Positions 53,594 to 62,207 of a DNA stretch of 64,000 bases are shown here, in pieces. Position 1 is the first letter of the stretch, and each line of letters opens with the position of its first letter. Both the position numbers and the translations under genes were made by a program. The notes under the pieces were generated by a model. The model was not told where the DNA came from. It made no database searches and saw nothing but the letters and a program-made list of their open reading frames with translations. Location of the stretch: assembly GCF_002007105.1 (NCBI RefSeq), contig NZ_MVBC01000015.1, positions 1 through 64,000 on the forward strand, written 5' to 3'. This stretch comes from Hymenobacter sp. CRA2. Lineage in GTDB: Bacteria; Bacteroidota; Bacteroidia; Cytophagales; Hymenobacteraceae.

Positions 53594-54058
53594 ATGTTTG
53601 GTTTCTTCGAAAGCGAACAAAGCAAAAAAGTCCGCAGCCACATTCACAACCTCGCCGCTCTGGCCCGCGTCGACGGGCACATCGACGAGCGGGAAATGAA
53701 CTTTCTGGTGGCTGTTGGCAAGAAAAACGGCTTGAGTGCCAACGACGTGCGCAGCGTGGTGGCCAACGCCAGCAACCACGTCCTCGCCCTGCCCGACAAC
53801 GACTCCGAACGATTCGACCAGATATTTGACCTAGTGGACATGATGCTGGCCGACGGCGTGGTGGACGACAACGAAATGGACTTCTGCATCGACATGGCCG
53901 AGAAGCTGGGCTTCCGTAAGGCTATTGTGGGCGTGCTGGTACGCAAAATTTCCATGGGCGTGCGCGACGGCCTGCCCCGTGAGCACATCAAAGAAGAGTC
54001 GCAGGCCTTCCTGAACTTCCAGGGCAAGGGCGAGCCGACGCACGGCAGCGGGCTGTAG
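53594..54058 (+). CDS. TerB-like domain protein
   Basis: A 154-residue acidic helical protein with a TerB-like layout: HNLAALARVDGHIDEREMNF then LVDMMLADGVVDDNEMDFC. Each half supplies the acidic D-G-x-I/V-D-x-x-E repeat that binds a metal. TerB proteins are linked to tellurite and envelope stress, but stand-alone forms occur in many bacteria with unknown roles. The ATG at 53594 is chosen; the upstream frame is not coding-like. It precedes a strong bidirectional terminator. Confidence 0.82.
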   Translation: MFGFFESEQSKKVRSHIHNLAALARVDGHIDEREMNFLVAVGKKNGLSANDVRSVVANASNHVLALPDNDSERFDQIFDLVDMMLADGVVDDNEMDFCIDMAEKLGFRKAIVGVLVRKISMGVRDGLPREHIKEESQAFLNFQGKGEPTHGSGL

Positions 54059-54110
54059 CTACCGGTCGGGGCGCACCGAAATTTCGATTGCGGCTTCGGC
54101 ATCATATAAC

Positions 54111-54151
54111 AAAACCAAAGGCCGCTGGCACTGCCAGCGGCCTTTGGTTTT
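54111..54151. terminator. Bidirectional terminator
   Basis: A 20-bp perfect stem (CCAAAGGCCGCTGGCA within it) with AAAA on one side and TTTT on the other and a one-base centre. It serves the TerB-like gene on the + strand and the aminotransferase gene on the minus strand. Confidence 0.9.
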
Positions 54152-54224
54152 GTGCGCTAGTAGCATAGTCGGTTATTTTGATTGTAAGTGAATGATTAGC
54201 AAGGTATTGATTGGTGGCGAAGGG

Positions 54225-55427
54225 TTAAACAAGGGAATCCGTTACGTGCTCCACGGCCCGCAGCAGGGCGGCACAGGCCTCATCGATTTCGGCGTCGGTG
54301 ATGGTCAGGGGCGGGGCGAGGCGCAGGGAGTTGTCGCAGAACAGAAACCAGTCGGTGAGCACGCCTTCGTGCTCCAGGGCGCGGTCGATGATGGGCTTGA
54401 GTACCTCGAAGGAGTCAAATTCCACCGCCATCAGCAGGCCCAGGCCGCGCACCCCGCGGATAGCCGGGTGCACCAGCTGCCGCCGGAAACGCGCGGCCTT
54501 TTCGGCTACCCCGGCCAGCAGCTGCTCCTCCTGGATAACCTGCAGCGTGGCCAGCGCCGCCGCGCACGACACCGGGTGCCCACCAAACGTGGTCAGGTGG
54601 CCCAGAATCGGGTCGGTCTTGAAGCTGTGCATGATTTCCTGGCGCGAGATAAACGCGCCGATGGGCATGCCGCCACCCATGCCTTTGGCCGTCAGGAGGA
54701 TATCGGGCACCACGCCGAACTGCTCGAAGGCCCAGAAAGTACCGGTGCGCCCAAAGCCGCACTGGATTTCGTCGAGGATGAGCAGGGCGCCTACTTCGTC
54801 GCAGCGGCGGCGCAGCTGCGGCAAGTAGCCGTTTGCGGGCACGCGCACGCCGCCTTCGCCCTGCACCGTCTCCACGATGACGGCCGCCGTGCGCTCGGTA
54901 ATGTGCGCGAGGTCGGTAGCGTCGTTGTAGCGGATGTGGCGCACGTCGGGGAGCAGGGGGCGAAAGCTGCGCTTGAAGCTCTCGGAGCCCGTCACCGACA
55001 GCGCGCCCTGCGTGGAGCCGTGGTAGGCGTTCAGGCAGCTGATGAGCTCGGTGCGGCCGGTGTAGCGCTTGGCCAGCTTCAGCGCGCCCTCCACAGCTTC
55101 GGTGCCGGAATTGGTGAAGTACACGTTGTCGAGCTCGGCGGGCAGCGTCTGGTGCAGGGCGTGAGCCAGGGCGGCAGGCGGGGCCTGCACCAGCTCGCCG
55201 TACACCATCAGGTGCAGGTACTTATCGAGCTGGTCCTGAATGGCCCGCAGCACGCGCGGGTGGCGGTGCCCCACGTTGCTTACGCCGATGCCCGAAATCA
55301 AATCGAGGTAGCGGCGGCCGCCGGGCCCGTACATCCACACGCCCTCGGCCCGCTCGATTTCGAGCAGCAAGGGAAAATTGGAGGTTTGGGCCTGGTGGCG
55401 CAGAAACAGCTGGCGGGGAGTAAGCAT
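54225..55427 (-). CDS. Class III PLP-dependent aminotransferase
   Basis: A 400-residue fold-type I aminotransferase of the acetylornithine/GABA group. Visible are GISNVGHRHPRV-type lines (GIGVSNVGHRHPRVLRA), YFTNSGTEAVEGALKLAKRY, NAYHGSTQGALSVTG, VIVETVQGEGGVRV, ILDEIQCGFGRTG and the PLP lysine in LTAKGMGGGMP. Substrate could be acetylornithine, 4-aminobutyrate or another omega-amino acid. The ATG at 55427 (MLTPRQLFLRHQ) is chosen over an upstream start, which only adds a leader of odd composition. It is a single-gene unit. Confidence 0.92.
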   Translation of the reverse strand: MLTPRQLFLRHQAQTSNFPLLLEIERAEGVWMYGPGGRRYLDLISGIGVSNVGHRHPRVLRAIQDQLDKYLHLMVYGELVQAPPAALAHALHQTLPAELDNVYFTNSGTEAVEGALKLAKRYTGRTELISCLNAYHGSTQGALSVTGSESFKRSFRPLLPDVRHIRYNDATDLAHITERTAAVIVETVQGEGGVRVPANGYLPQLRRRCDEVGALLILDEIQCGFGRTGTFWAFEQFGVVPDILLTAKGMGGGMPIGAFISRQEIMHSFKTDPILGHLTTFGGHPVSCAAALATLQVIQEEQLLAGVAEKAARFRRQLVHPAIRGVRGLGLLMAVEFDSFEVLKPIIDRALEHEGVLTDWFLFCDNSLRLAPPLTITDAEIDEACAALLRAVEHVTDSLV

Positions 55428-55494
55428 GGCACTCGTGGGGTAAGCGAAAACACAAAAGTACCGCCCGACGCGCAAAGCGGCACGAGCCCAAAAC

Positions 55495-55531
55495 AACCGG
55501 GGCTGCTCCTTGGTAAGGAACAGCCCCGGTT
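55495..55531 (-). terminator. Terminator of the sigma/anti-sigma operon
   Basis: AACCGGGGCTG and CAGCCCCGGTT (11 bp), with an extra TCCTT/AAGGA section inside. It lies 18 bases past the stop of the Spy-like gene. Confidence 0.8.
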
Positions 55532-55549
55532 CATCTATAAAAATGCGGC

Positions 55550-56035
55550 CTAGTCCTGGCCGCGCACGGGGCCGCTGGCGCGGCCGTTGTCGAGGCGCTG
55601 AATCAGCGCTTTGGTGAAGTCGCGTTCGGCCTGCAGCAGCTGGGCCACCTGCCGCAGCGTGATGACCTTCTGAAACCGGTCGACGTACTCTTTTTCGAGG
55701 TTGATTTCGCTCTGGCGCAGCTTGAACTGCTGATCCAGGGCGGCGCGGATGTCCTTGTCGCTCATGGCTGTGAAGTCCTGACCGCGCAGGCCCATCTTGG
55801 TTTGCTTGCGCAGCTCGCGACGCTTGTCGGTGAATTCGTTAAAGAGCGGCCAGAAACGCTGGGCCTGGTCCGGCGTCAGCGAAATCTTATCGGTGATGTA
55901 GGCAATGCGGGCGTTTTCGAGGCGCTCCGTGCGCGGGCCCTGGCCGCCGCCGGGGCGCTGCGCCAGGGCGTGCGTAAAGAACGTGAGCAGGCAAAACACT
56001 GCCAACGGTAAGTTGCGAAGGAAGAAGCGTTTCAT
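55550..56035 (-). CDS. Spy/CpxP-like periplasmic protein
   Basis: A 161-residue protein. A signal peptide (RNLPLAVFCLLTFFTHALA) is followed by helical Spy/LTXXQ-like sequence: ITDKISLTPDQAQRFWPLFN (an LTxxQ motif), then KRRELRKQ and a long amphipathic helix. Such proteins bind periplasmic unfolded proteins or metal, or modulate an envelope-stress regulator. It is the last gene of the sigma-factor operon (56585, 56069, 55550) and the probable output or sensor. The ATG at 56035 is chosen. Confidence 0.8.
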   Translation of the reverse strand: MKRFFLRNLPLAVFCLLTFFTHALAQRPGGGQGPRTERLENARIAYITDKISLTPDQAQRFWPLFNEFTDKRRELRKQTKMGLRGQDFTAMSDKDIRAALDQQFKLRQSEINLEKEYVDRFQKVITLRQVAQLLQAERDFTKALIQRLDNGRASGPVRGQD

Positions 56036-56068
56036 CGGAAAGCGGGGAAACATCAAGCGAAGTAACGA

Positions 56069-56554
56069 TTATAGGTACACATCCACGCTGGGCTGCTCGT
56101 CGAGGGCCGCCTGGATTTCGGCATCCGTGGCCGGCAGGAAGGCGGACGTGAGGTCGTGGTCGGCCACCGTGGTTTCCGACAGCTCGGCCAGGGAGAGGCG
56201 TGCGGCTTCGTCGGAGAGCAGGTACTGCACCGCCTCGGCGCGGGGCACCGCCGCCAGCGCCTGCGCCGACGACTGCCGCGTGGCTGCCAGCGGCGCACCG
56301 GACTGCGGCAGGGCGCGCTGCGTGAGCCAGAACGTGCCCACAAAGCCGACCAGCAACAGCAGCGAAGCCAACGCCGTGCGCAGCGGCGCGCTCAGAGCCG
56401 TGAGCCAACCCAGCAGCGGCGCCGCGGCCGGTTCCTGGGGGCGCACGCGCTGCATCACGCGCAGCGGCAGCTTATCAAAGTAATCCTCGGGCGGCGGGGC
56501 CAGCGGCGGCGCGGGGCGCCGTGGGTGCTCATTGAGGCGAAAAGGCGTTTTCAT
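56069..56554 (-). CDS. Putative anti-sigma factor
   Basis: A 161-residue protein with a soluble N-terminal part (FRLNEHPRRPAPPLAPPPED), one membrane helix (LASLLLLVGFVGTFWLTQ) and a periplasmic acidic C terminus ending in SVDVYL. The layout is that of anti-sigma factors encoded downstream of ECF sigma genes in Bacteroidota, although the zinc-binding motif of ZAS-type anti-sigmas is not seen. It starts 30 bases past the sigma-factor stop, consistent with operon expression. Confidence 0.6.
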   Translation of the reverse strand: MKTPFRLNEHPRRPAPPLAPPPEDYFDKLPLRVMQRVRPQEPAAAPLLGWLTALSAPLRTALASLLLLVGFVGTFWLTQRALPQSGAPLAATRQSSAQALAAVPRAEAVQYLLSDEAARLSLAELSETTVADHDLTSAFLPATDAEIQAALDEQPSVDVYL

Positions 56555-56584
56555 ATCGGTTAGAGGCCGCTCGGGCCCCGGAGT

Positions 56585-57130
56585 TTAATCGGTGGTGTCG
56601 TTTACGTACTGCTCAATCTTCTTGACGGCGTGGTGGTAGGAGGCCTTCAGGGCGCCCACGCTCGTGCCCGTCACTTCGGCCATCTGCTCGTAGGGCATGT
56701 CCTCGTAGTAGCGCAGGTTGAACACCAGGCGTTGCTTGTCGGGCAGGCGCAGAATGGCTTTCTGCAGCTTCTTTTCCACTTCGTCGCCAGCCAGGGAGTC
56801 ATCAGCTTCCAGCTTCTGCGTCAGCTCGGCACCCACGTCGTTGAGGGGCAGAAAGAACTTGCGCCGCTTGCTGGAAAGAAAGTTCAGGCACTCGTTGGTG
56901 GCGATGCGGTAAATCCAGGTGAAGAGCGAGGCATCCTGGCGGAAGTTTTCCAGGTGGTTCCACACCTTGATGAACACGTCCTGCGTGAGGTCGTCGGCGT
57001 CGTCGTGGTCGATGACCATCTTGCGCACGTGCCAATACACCTTGCTTTGGTACTTGCGCACCAGCTGGTTAAAGGCCACGTTGCGGGTGGCGGGTTCCCG
57101 GAACTTGAGGAGGATTTCCTGATCTTCCAA
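56585..57130 (-). CDS. ECF-type RNA polymerase sigma factor
   Basis: A 181-residue ECF sigma factor. Region 2 is DDADDLTQDVFIKVWNHLEN and SLFTWIYRIATNECLNFL. Region 4 is LPDKQRLVFNLRYYEDMPYE continuing VTGTSVGALKASYHHAVKK. The longest frame begins with a TTG at 57130 (giving EDQEILLKF after it), in the place where homologues start, so a rare TTG start is likely. It heads an operon with a membrane anti-sigma-like protein and a Spy-like periplasmic protein, suggesting an envelope-stress response. Confidence 0.9.
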   Translation of the reverse strand: MEDQEILLKFREPATRNVAFNQLVRKYQSKVYWHVRKMVIDHDDADDLTQDVFIKVWNHLENFRQDASLFTWIYRIATNECLNFLSSKRRKFFLPLNDVGAELTQKLEADDSLAGDEVEKKLQKAILRLPDKQRLVFNLRYYEDMPYEQMAEVTGTSVGALKASYHHAVKKIEQYVNDTTD

Positions 57131-57351
57131 GCGGGCGAGGAGGGGAGAGGTGGAGGCGGTTGGCGTGGTGGGTTAGAGGCTGCCGCCGCCGCAAGGTTTA
57201 AGCCAACTGCATTTTTTTGCGCCCCGAAGCCGCGGCACACTTTTGAGCTTGATGAGTAGCTGCCATATTGTGGCGTTGGACAGGCGGCTGCGCGCAGTCG
57301 CCTCGTCCTGCTTTACTCGCACAAATACGCTTGCATAATCGATTCGCTGCA

Positions 57352-57849
57352 ATGGATATCAACGAAGAATACCTGGCGGCTTTTTTCGGCCGCAATGCCG
57401 ATTACTACCTTGGGAAGTGGCGCGCCTGGCAGGGCGGCCAGCGCATCAGCTTCAACGGCGGCGCCTTTTTTGCGGGCATCTTCTGGGTTCTGTACCGCCG
57501 CATGTACTGGGTGGCAGGCTTGATTATGCTCTGCCTCGTGGCCGAAGCGGAGGCAGAGGAGTGGCTGCTGCATCGTTTCAGCTTTCCGCTGGCGCCCGAA
57601 AGTCAAAGCCGCACCATCGTAGTCAATGTGCTGTCGGCCACCATTCTTTCGGCCTGCGCCAACTGGATGTACCTGGCCTACGCCCGGCGTAAAATCACGA
57701 AGGTGCTGCGCACGGAGACGTCCGAAGAAGCCATTCTGCGCAAGCTGCGGCGGCAGGGCGGCACCAGCTGGACGTTCTTCATCGTGGCCGCGGTGCTCGT
57801 CGTCGGAATTATGGGGCTAATCTGCCGGTATCCGCAGTATTTTCAGTAG
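57352..57849 (+). CDS. DUF2628-like membrane protein
   Basis: A 165-residue protein with an acidic lead, then WRAWQGGQRISFNGGAFFAG, a helical pair (GIFWVLYRRMYWVAGLIML and VLSATILSACANWMYLAYA) and a C-terminal helix (FFIVAAVLVVGIMGLI). The FNxGAFFxGxFWxLYRxMY line is the signature of DUF2628 proteins, small membrane proteins of unknown function. The ATG at 57352 is chosen. It is a single-gene unit, convergent with no neighbour. Confidence 0.8.
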   Translation: MDINEEYLAAFFGRNADYYLGKWRAWQGGQRISFNGGAFFAGIFWVLYRRMYWVAGLIMLCLVAEAEAEEWLLHRFSFPLAPESQSRTIVVNVLSATILSACANWMYLAYARRKITKVLRTETSEEAILRKLRRQGGTSWTFFIVAAVLVVGIMGLICRYPQYFQ

Positions 57850-57954
57850 CCCCTGGCGCGGGTATTTTGCGCACTATTGAATGAGAATAACGAAGGCATG
57901 ATATGGCGAAATGCTACTTTTGGCCTTGCGACCAGTCTTTCCTCCTCCGCAGCT

Positions 57955-58611
57955 ATGAGCAACATGATTCAGTTCGTCGCCAACCACGACGACCTCAGTA
58001 CCGACAAAGGCTTCCAATTTAAGTTTTACTGCGACAAATGCCGCAACGGCCACATGTCGCGCTTTCACCCCAACAGCGTCGGCATTGCCGGCGAGCTGAT
58101 GCGGGCCGCGGGCAGCCTGTTCGGCGGCATGTTTTCCGACGCGGGCAACGCGGCCTACCACGTGCAGCGTGCCATCGGCGGCAAGGCCCACGACGAGGCC
58201 CTGGACAAAGCCGTGCAGGAGGGCAAAACTTACTTCAAGCAGTGCACCCGCTGCGGCCACTGGGTATGCCCCGATGTGTGCTGGAACCACCAGGCCGGCC
58301 TCTGCGAAGACTGCGCCCCCGACGAGCACGAAGAGCTGGCCGCCCAGCAGCGGCAGGCCGCCCGCGAACAGATCTACACCAAAACCCGCGAGCAGAACTA
58401 CACGCAGGAGCTGGATTTCCTGAACAAAGGCGGGCTGGTGCAATGCAGCAACTGCCAGACCAAGCTGGCCGCCGACCAGAAGTTCTGCCCCAGCTGCGGC
58501 ACCTCCAACGCGGTGGCGCAGGCCCAAACCAAGGGCCGCTTCTGCGGCAACTGCGGCGCCGGCCTCAAGGCCGAGCAGAAGTTCTGCGCCGAGTGCGGCT
58601 CCAAGCAATAA
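57955..58611 (+). CDS. Zinc-ribbon protein
   Basis: A 218-residue soluble protein with four Cys-rich units: CDKCRNGH near the N terminus, CTRCGHWVCPDVCWNHQAGL with a further CEDC, CSNCQTKLAADQKFCPSCG, and CGNCGAGLKAEQKFCAECGS. The last two are classic paired CxxC zinc ribbons (double-zinc-ribbon or DUF7577-like). The middle is helical and coil-rich. The protein probably binds nucleic acid or a partner protein. The ATG at 57955 is chosen; the upstream frame from 57877 adds a poorly coding leader. It is closed by a strong terminator at 58624. Confidence 0.78.
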   Translation: MSNMIQFVANHDDLSTDKGFQFKFYCDKCRNGHMSRFHPNSVGIAGELMRAAGSLFGGMFSDAGNAAYHVQRAIGGKAHDEALDKAVQEGKTYFKQCTRCGHWVCPDVCWNHQAGLCEDCAPDEHEELAAQQRQAAREQIYTKTREQNYTQELDFLNKGGLVQCSNCQTKLAADQKFCPSCGTSNAVAQAQTKGRFCGNCGAGLKAEQKFCAECGSKQ

Positions 58612-58623
58612 ACTGCTGCTGAC

Positions 58624-58676
58624 CCGGCGCAAAAAAGCCCGCTTGCCGTCTTGGCAAGCGGGCTTTTTTGCGCCGG
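58624..58676. terminator. Strong bidirectional terminator
   Basis: A 24-bp perfect stem including AAAAAAGCCCGCTTGCC and its complement with a five-base loop GTCTT. It ends the zinc-ribbon gene (+) and overlaps the approach to the 58678 gene (minus strand), whose stop is two bases away. Confidence 0.9.
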
Positions 58677-58677
58677 G

Positions 58678-59415
58678 CTACCGGGTGTAGGAAAAGCCCA
58701 CCGTCAGGTTGTAGTTATCGGGGTTCTTGCCGGCCAGCACGCGGCTTTCGTGGGTGTAGTTGCTGGTGGCGTTGACGGCCAAGCGCTTGGTCACTTTGAA
58801 CGTGACGGTGGCCAGCTGGCTTACGCGAAAGTCCGACAGCGTGGGAATGGATGGCTGGTAGTAGGTAAACGTCGACACGGTGAACTGCCGGAGCGTGTAG
58901 AGCAGCTTCAGCCGCAGCGAGTTGCGCGTGACGATACGCCGGCTGCCATCGACGTAGTAGGTGGCTTCGCGGATAAGCAGGTTGCTCAGGGCCACTTCGC
59001 GCGTGCCCAGCGAGTCGCGGTAGAACGACCAGCCCGGCCCGGCGCCCACCTGCACCCGGTCCTGAATGCCGCGCAGGTTGCTGCGCTCGTAGCCGCCGAG
59101 GCCGTAGGCGCGGAAGTGGCCTTTCCAGTAGTAGGGCGTGGCATTGATCAGGGCTTCCCGCTCCTTCAGCTGCCGGTCCTGCTTGCCGTACGTAAACGTG
59201 CCCGTCAGCGGCAGCCCGAAGTGCAGGCCGCGGGTGATGGTGGCTGAATGGGTGGTGGTGAGCAGCGTGCGGTATACACCCCCGGCCGACAGGGCGCCCG
59301 TGAGCGTGCCCGTGTAGTGAATAATCGTCGTGTCGGGGCGCTGCGCCTGGGCCGGAAGGACTCCCAGAACGGCGGCGCACAGGGCAAAGAGAAACGGGAC
59401 AAGCAAGCGAAGCAT
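58678..59415 (-). CDS. DUF481-like outer-membrane barrel protein
   Basis: A 245-residue exported protein. A signal peptide (LRLLVPFLFALCAAVLGVLPAQA) precedes a series of amphipathic strands: GLHFGLPLTGTFTYG, FRAYGLGGYERSNLRG, and the closing LNATSNYTHESRVL-type and NLTVGFSYTR strand. The arrangement fits the DUF481/YdiY-like barrel group. The ATG at 59415 is chosen over a start four residues earlier. It is a single-gene unit; function unknown. Confidence 0.75.
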   Translation of the reverse strand: MLRLLVPFLFALCAAVLGVLPAQAQRPDTTIIHYTGTLTGALSAGGVYRTLLTTTHSATITRGLHFGLPLTGTFTYGKQDRQLKEREALINATPYYWKGHFRAYGLGGYERSNLRGIQDRVQVGAGPGWSFYRDSLGTREVALSNLLIREATYYVDGSRRIVTRNSLRLKLLYTLRQFTVSTFTYYQPSIPTLSDFRVSQLATVTFKVTKRLAVNATSNYTHESRVLAGKNPDNYNLTVGFSYTR

Positions 59416-59691
59416 ACTGCAAAACAAGGCACTGCTGCCGAAAGCGGGCTATGCAGCCAGCCGGCGCGGCCTAGGAAGAGGTAGTCGAGCATACCTGCAG
59501 TGGCACAGCATTGAGTTGGAAACTAGCGAGATGGGTTGCCGGTGTGACGGGTGGCCGCCAGGCAAAGCAGCTTTTCAGATGGCTTGTAACCAGCGCGGCC
59601 GAACTTCGCACAGCGTTTCGCCTGTCGGGCTTACCGGCAACGGCGTTTTCTTCGTTGCTTACCAGCCTGTCTTACCCCGAATTCCTCAACT

Positions 59692-62004
59692 ATGCGCCCC
59701 ATTTTCTTGCTGCTGTTGCTGTCGTGGTTGAGTGCCGGTTCTGCCTGGGCGTTGCGGATACGGGAAGTACGGGTGCTGGGCGCTGCGCCGCCGGCCCGCT
59801 ACCAGAAGCTGGAGCTGGGCGTGGCGCTGAACCCGGCTCGGTTCAACAATCCCTACGACCCCGCCGAAATCCGCGTCACGGCCGAGTTCATATCGCCCGA
59901 GGGCAAGGGCTACTGGGTGCAGGGCTTCTGGTACCAGGATTTTAAGCGCTGCCAGAACTGCCCCGCCCAACGCTCCCCCCAGGACACCTGCTACTACTGC
60001 AACGACTGCCCCGAAAACCCGAAGTACCTGCAGCCCGTGGCCACGCCGTTGCCCTGGCGGCTGCGCTTTGCGCCGCCCACGGCCGGCAAGTGGCGCTACC
60101 GCGTGGTGGTCATGCACGGCGACACCACCATCAGCACCGAGCCCGTGACCGTGACGGTGGCGGCCTCGGCTAACCCCGGCTTCGTGGGCAAGCACCCCAA
60201 CAACCGCAACTTCGCCTTTGCCGATGGGAAAGTGTTTTTTCCATTGGGCCTGAACGTAACCAACACCTGGAACAACGGCCCCTACAACCGCTTGCCCTAT
60301 CGCGACGCCCGCGTGGGCATTCAGCGCATTGCTGAGCAGGGCGGCAACTACGCCCGCGTGCTGCTGATTCCGGCCCAGTTCGGCATCGAGGGGCCCGACG
60401 GCCCGGCCGGCAGTTATGACCTGCGGCAAAACCGGGCCTACGACTTCGATGAGGTGCTGGAGCTGGCCGCCCGGCGCGGAGTGTATCTGCAAACGGTGCT
60501 CGTCACCCAGGACGAGCTGTTCGACTCCGAGAGCTTCGGCCGCGCCTGGCCCAAGCACCCGTACTACCAGCGGCTGCCGCCCGGCTCCCCCAACACGCGT
60601 TTCTTCGCCGATTCTGTGTGCCGGCAGCTACTGCGCCAGCGCATCCGCTACATCATGGCCCGCTGGGGCTATTCGCCGGCCCTGTTCGGGGTGGAGCTGA
60701 TGGGGGAGGCCGACTGCTTCGGCGCGGGCACCAACGACCAGTTCTGGGACCGGGACAACCCGCGCCTGCTGCGCCGCTGGGCCGATGAAATGCTGGCTTA
60801 CGCCCGCAGCCTCGCGCCCCAGCATCTGTACACCATCAACGTGGGCTATGCGTTCAGCGGCAACTACCCGCTCTCCGATACAAGCGCCGCCCCGTACTAC
60901 TCGCCGCAGGTGGATTTTGTGCAGGACCACTACTACAGTTCCGACAAGAACGTGGAGTACCAACGGGCCTTTATGGCCCGGCGCGCGGCCGGGCTATATC
61001 CCTCGAAGCCCTATTTCGTGGGCGAGTTCGGCCTGGAGCAGAACGGCTGTTGGTACGGCTCCTCCAACTTCACCCGCAAGCTCTACCCGCCCGGCCTGCT
61101 CTACCACGACCTCAACGAGCTGCACAACACCCTGTGGTCGTCGGCATTCAACGGCTCGGGCGGCACGGCGATGTACTGGTGGGCCAACCAGGTGTTTGGC
61201 CTGTGCTTCGGCGGGCAGTACCACTACCTGAAGCCGCTGCAACAGTTCCTGAACGCCTGCCCCATCTTCGAGGAGCGTTACGAAGCCGTGGCCAGTCCGT
61301 GCCCGGGCGACGCCGGCCCCAAAGACGCCAAGCACGAGCCCACCTCGCCCGGCAACTGCATACCTATCTGGACGGTGGGCCGAGAAGACGGTGCCAACCC
61401 TGCCTTCCTGCCCACGGGTGCGCGCACCTCCACGCCCATGCTGGAAGTGTACGCCCTGCGCAGCCCGGCGCGGGTGGTGGGCTGGGTGCACAACCGGCAC
61501 AACTACTGGTACAAGCTGCCCCACAGCGCCGGCCCGAAAGAGAATGCTGCCTGCAACGCCCTCAACGACAACCAACCCAGCACGCCCGATAGCATTCCGG
61601 CGCTGGTGGGCCAGCAGGTGACCATTGAGCGCCGCGTACGCCCCGGCCGCTACCGCTTGGAGTTCTTCAGCACCTACCCGTTCTACGACGTGAACCGTGA
61701 TGGCAAAAAAGACCAGGGCGGCGTGATTCCACAGTTCACCACCGAGGTGCGCGCCTCCGCCGACAGCGCCCTTACCTTCACCGTGCCGCCACTACGCCCA
61801 CTAGGCACCGCGCCCTACGCCCCGGATTATGGCTTCAAGGCTACCTGGCTGCCCGAAGCAGCACCGAAGCCGGCGTCGGCAGCACCCCGCAAGCCGTCTA
61901 CCGCCACGAGGAGGGCCGCAACGGCGTCCCGGAAAGCCACGCCGGCAGCTCAGAAAAAAGGCAGCTCTTCGCCGCCAAAACGACCAGCTGGTCGGAAAAA
62001 GTAA
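59692..62004 (+). CDS. DUF5060 glycoside-hydrolase-like protein
   Basis: A 770-residue exported protein. A signal peptide (MRPIFLLLLLSWLSAGSAWA) is followed by a DUF5060-type beta domain (about 20-160), which contains an unusual Cys cluster (CQNCPAQRSPQDTCYYCNDC). Then comes a GH5-like (beta/alpha)8 domain (about 165-520), with candidate catalytic Glu in VELMGEADC and in YFVGEFGLEQ, and a C-terminal beta domain. The extreme C terminus is a basic Ala/Lys/Pro-rich tail (KPASAAPRKPSTATRRAATA) that could bind DNA, polysaccharide or cell surface. Predicted to cleave a polysaccharide outside the cell. It is a single-gene unit. Confidence 0.8.
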   Translation: MRPIFLLLLLSWLSAGSAWALRIREVRVLGAAPPARYQKLELGVALNPARFNNPYDPAEIRVTAEFISPEGKGYWVQGFWYQDFKRCQNCPAQRSPQDTCYYCNDCPENPKYLQPVATPLPWRLRFAPPTAGKWRYRVVVMHGDTTISTEPVTVTVAASANPGFVGKHPNNRNFAFADGKVFFPLGLNVTNTWNNGPYNRLPYRDARVGIQRIAEQGGNYARVLLIPAQFGIEGPDGPAGSYDLRQNRAYDFDEVLELAARRGVYLQTVLVTQDELFDSESFGRAWPKHPYYQRLPPGSPNTRFFADSVCRQLLRQRIRYIMARWGYSPALFGVELMGEADCFGAGTNDQFWDRDNPRLLRRWADEMLAYARSLAPQHLYTINVGYAFSGNYPLSDTSAAPYYSPQVDFVQDHYYSSDKNVEYQRAFMARRAAGLYPSKPYFVGEFGLEQNGCWYGSSNFTRKLYPPGLLYHDLNELHNTLWSSAFNGSGGTAMYWWANQVFGLCFGGQYHYLKPLQQFLNACPIFEERYEAVASPCPGDAGPKDAKHEPTSPGNCIPIWTVGREDGANPAFLPTGARTSTPMLEVYALRSPARVVGWVHNRHNYWYKLPHSAGPKENAACNALNDNQPSTPDSIPALVGQQVTIERRVRPGRYRLEFFSTYPFYDVNRDGKKDQGGVIPQFTTEVRASADSALTFTVPPLRPLGTAPYAPDYGFKATWLPEAAPKPASAAPRKPSTATRRAATASRKATPAAQKKGSSSPPKRPAGRKK

Positions 62005-62142
62005 CAGTGTCTAGGCCATCGAAAGCCTACTTGGGTAATGCCAACAGTTGGGGCAATACGCAGTCCTGCGGCAGCATTGCATCGGGGCATTACTTCCATA
62101 TGGACTGCTTCCATAGCCACTGCCATAGGTTCGGAAACGCTA

Positions 62143-62179
62143 GAACGTGCTGCCAAGCTCACCGCTCGGCAGCACGTTC
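62143..62179. repeat. Intergenic hairpin
   Basis: GAACGTGCTGCC and GGCAGCACGTTC form a perfect 12-bp stem with a 13-base loop, with no T run. It may be a weak terminator between the convergent genes at 59692 and 62208. Confidence 0.6.
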
Positions 62180-62207
62180 CGTGGTGCCCGAGTCCCTTAT
62201 TTAGCCG

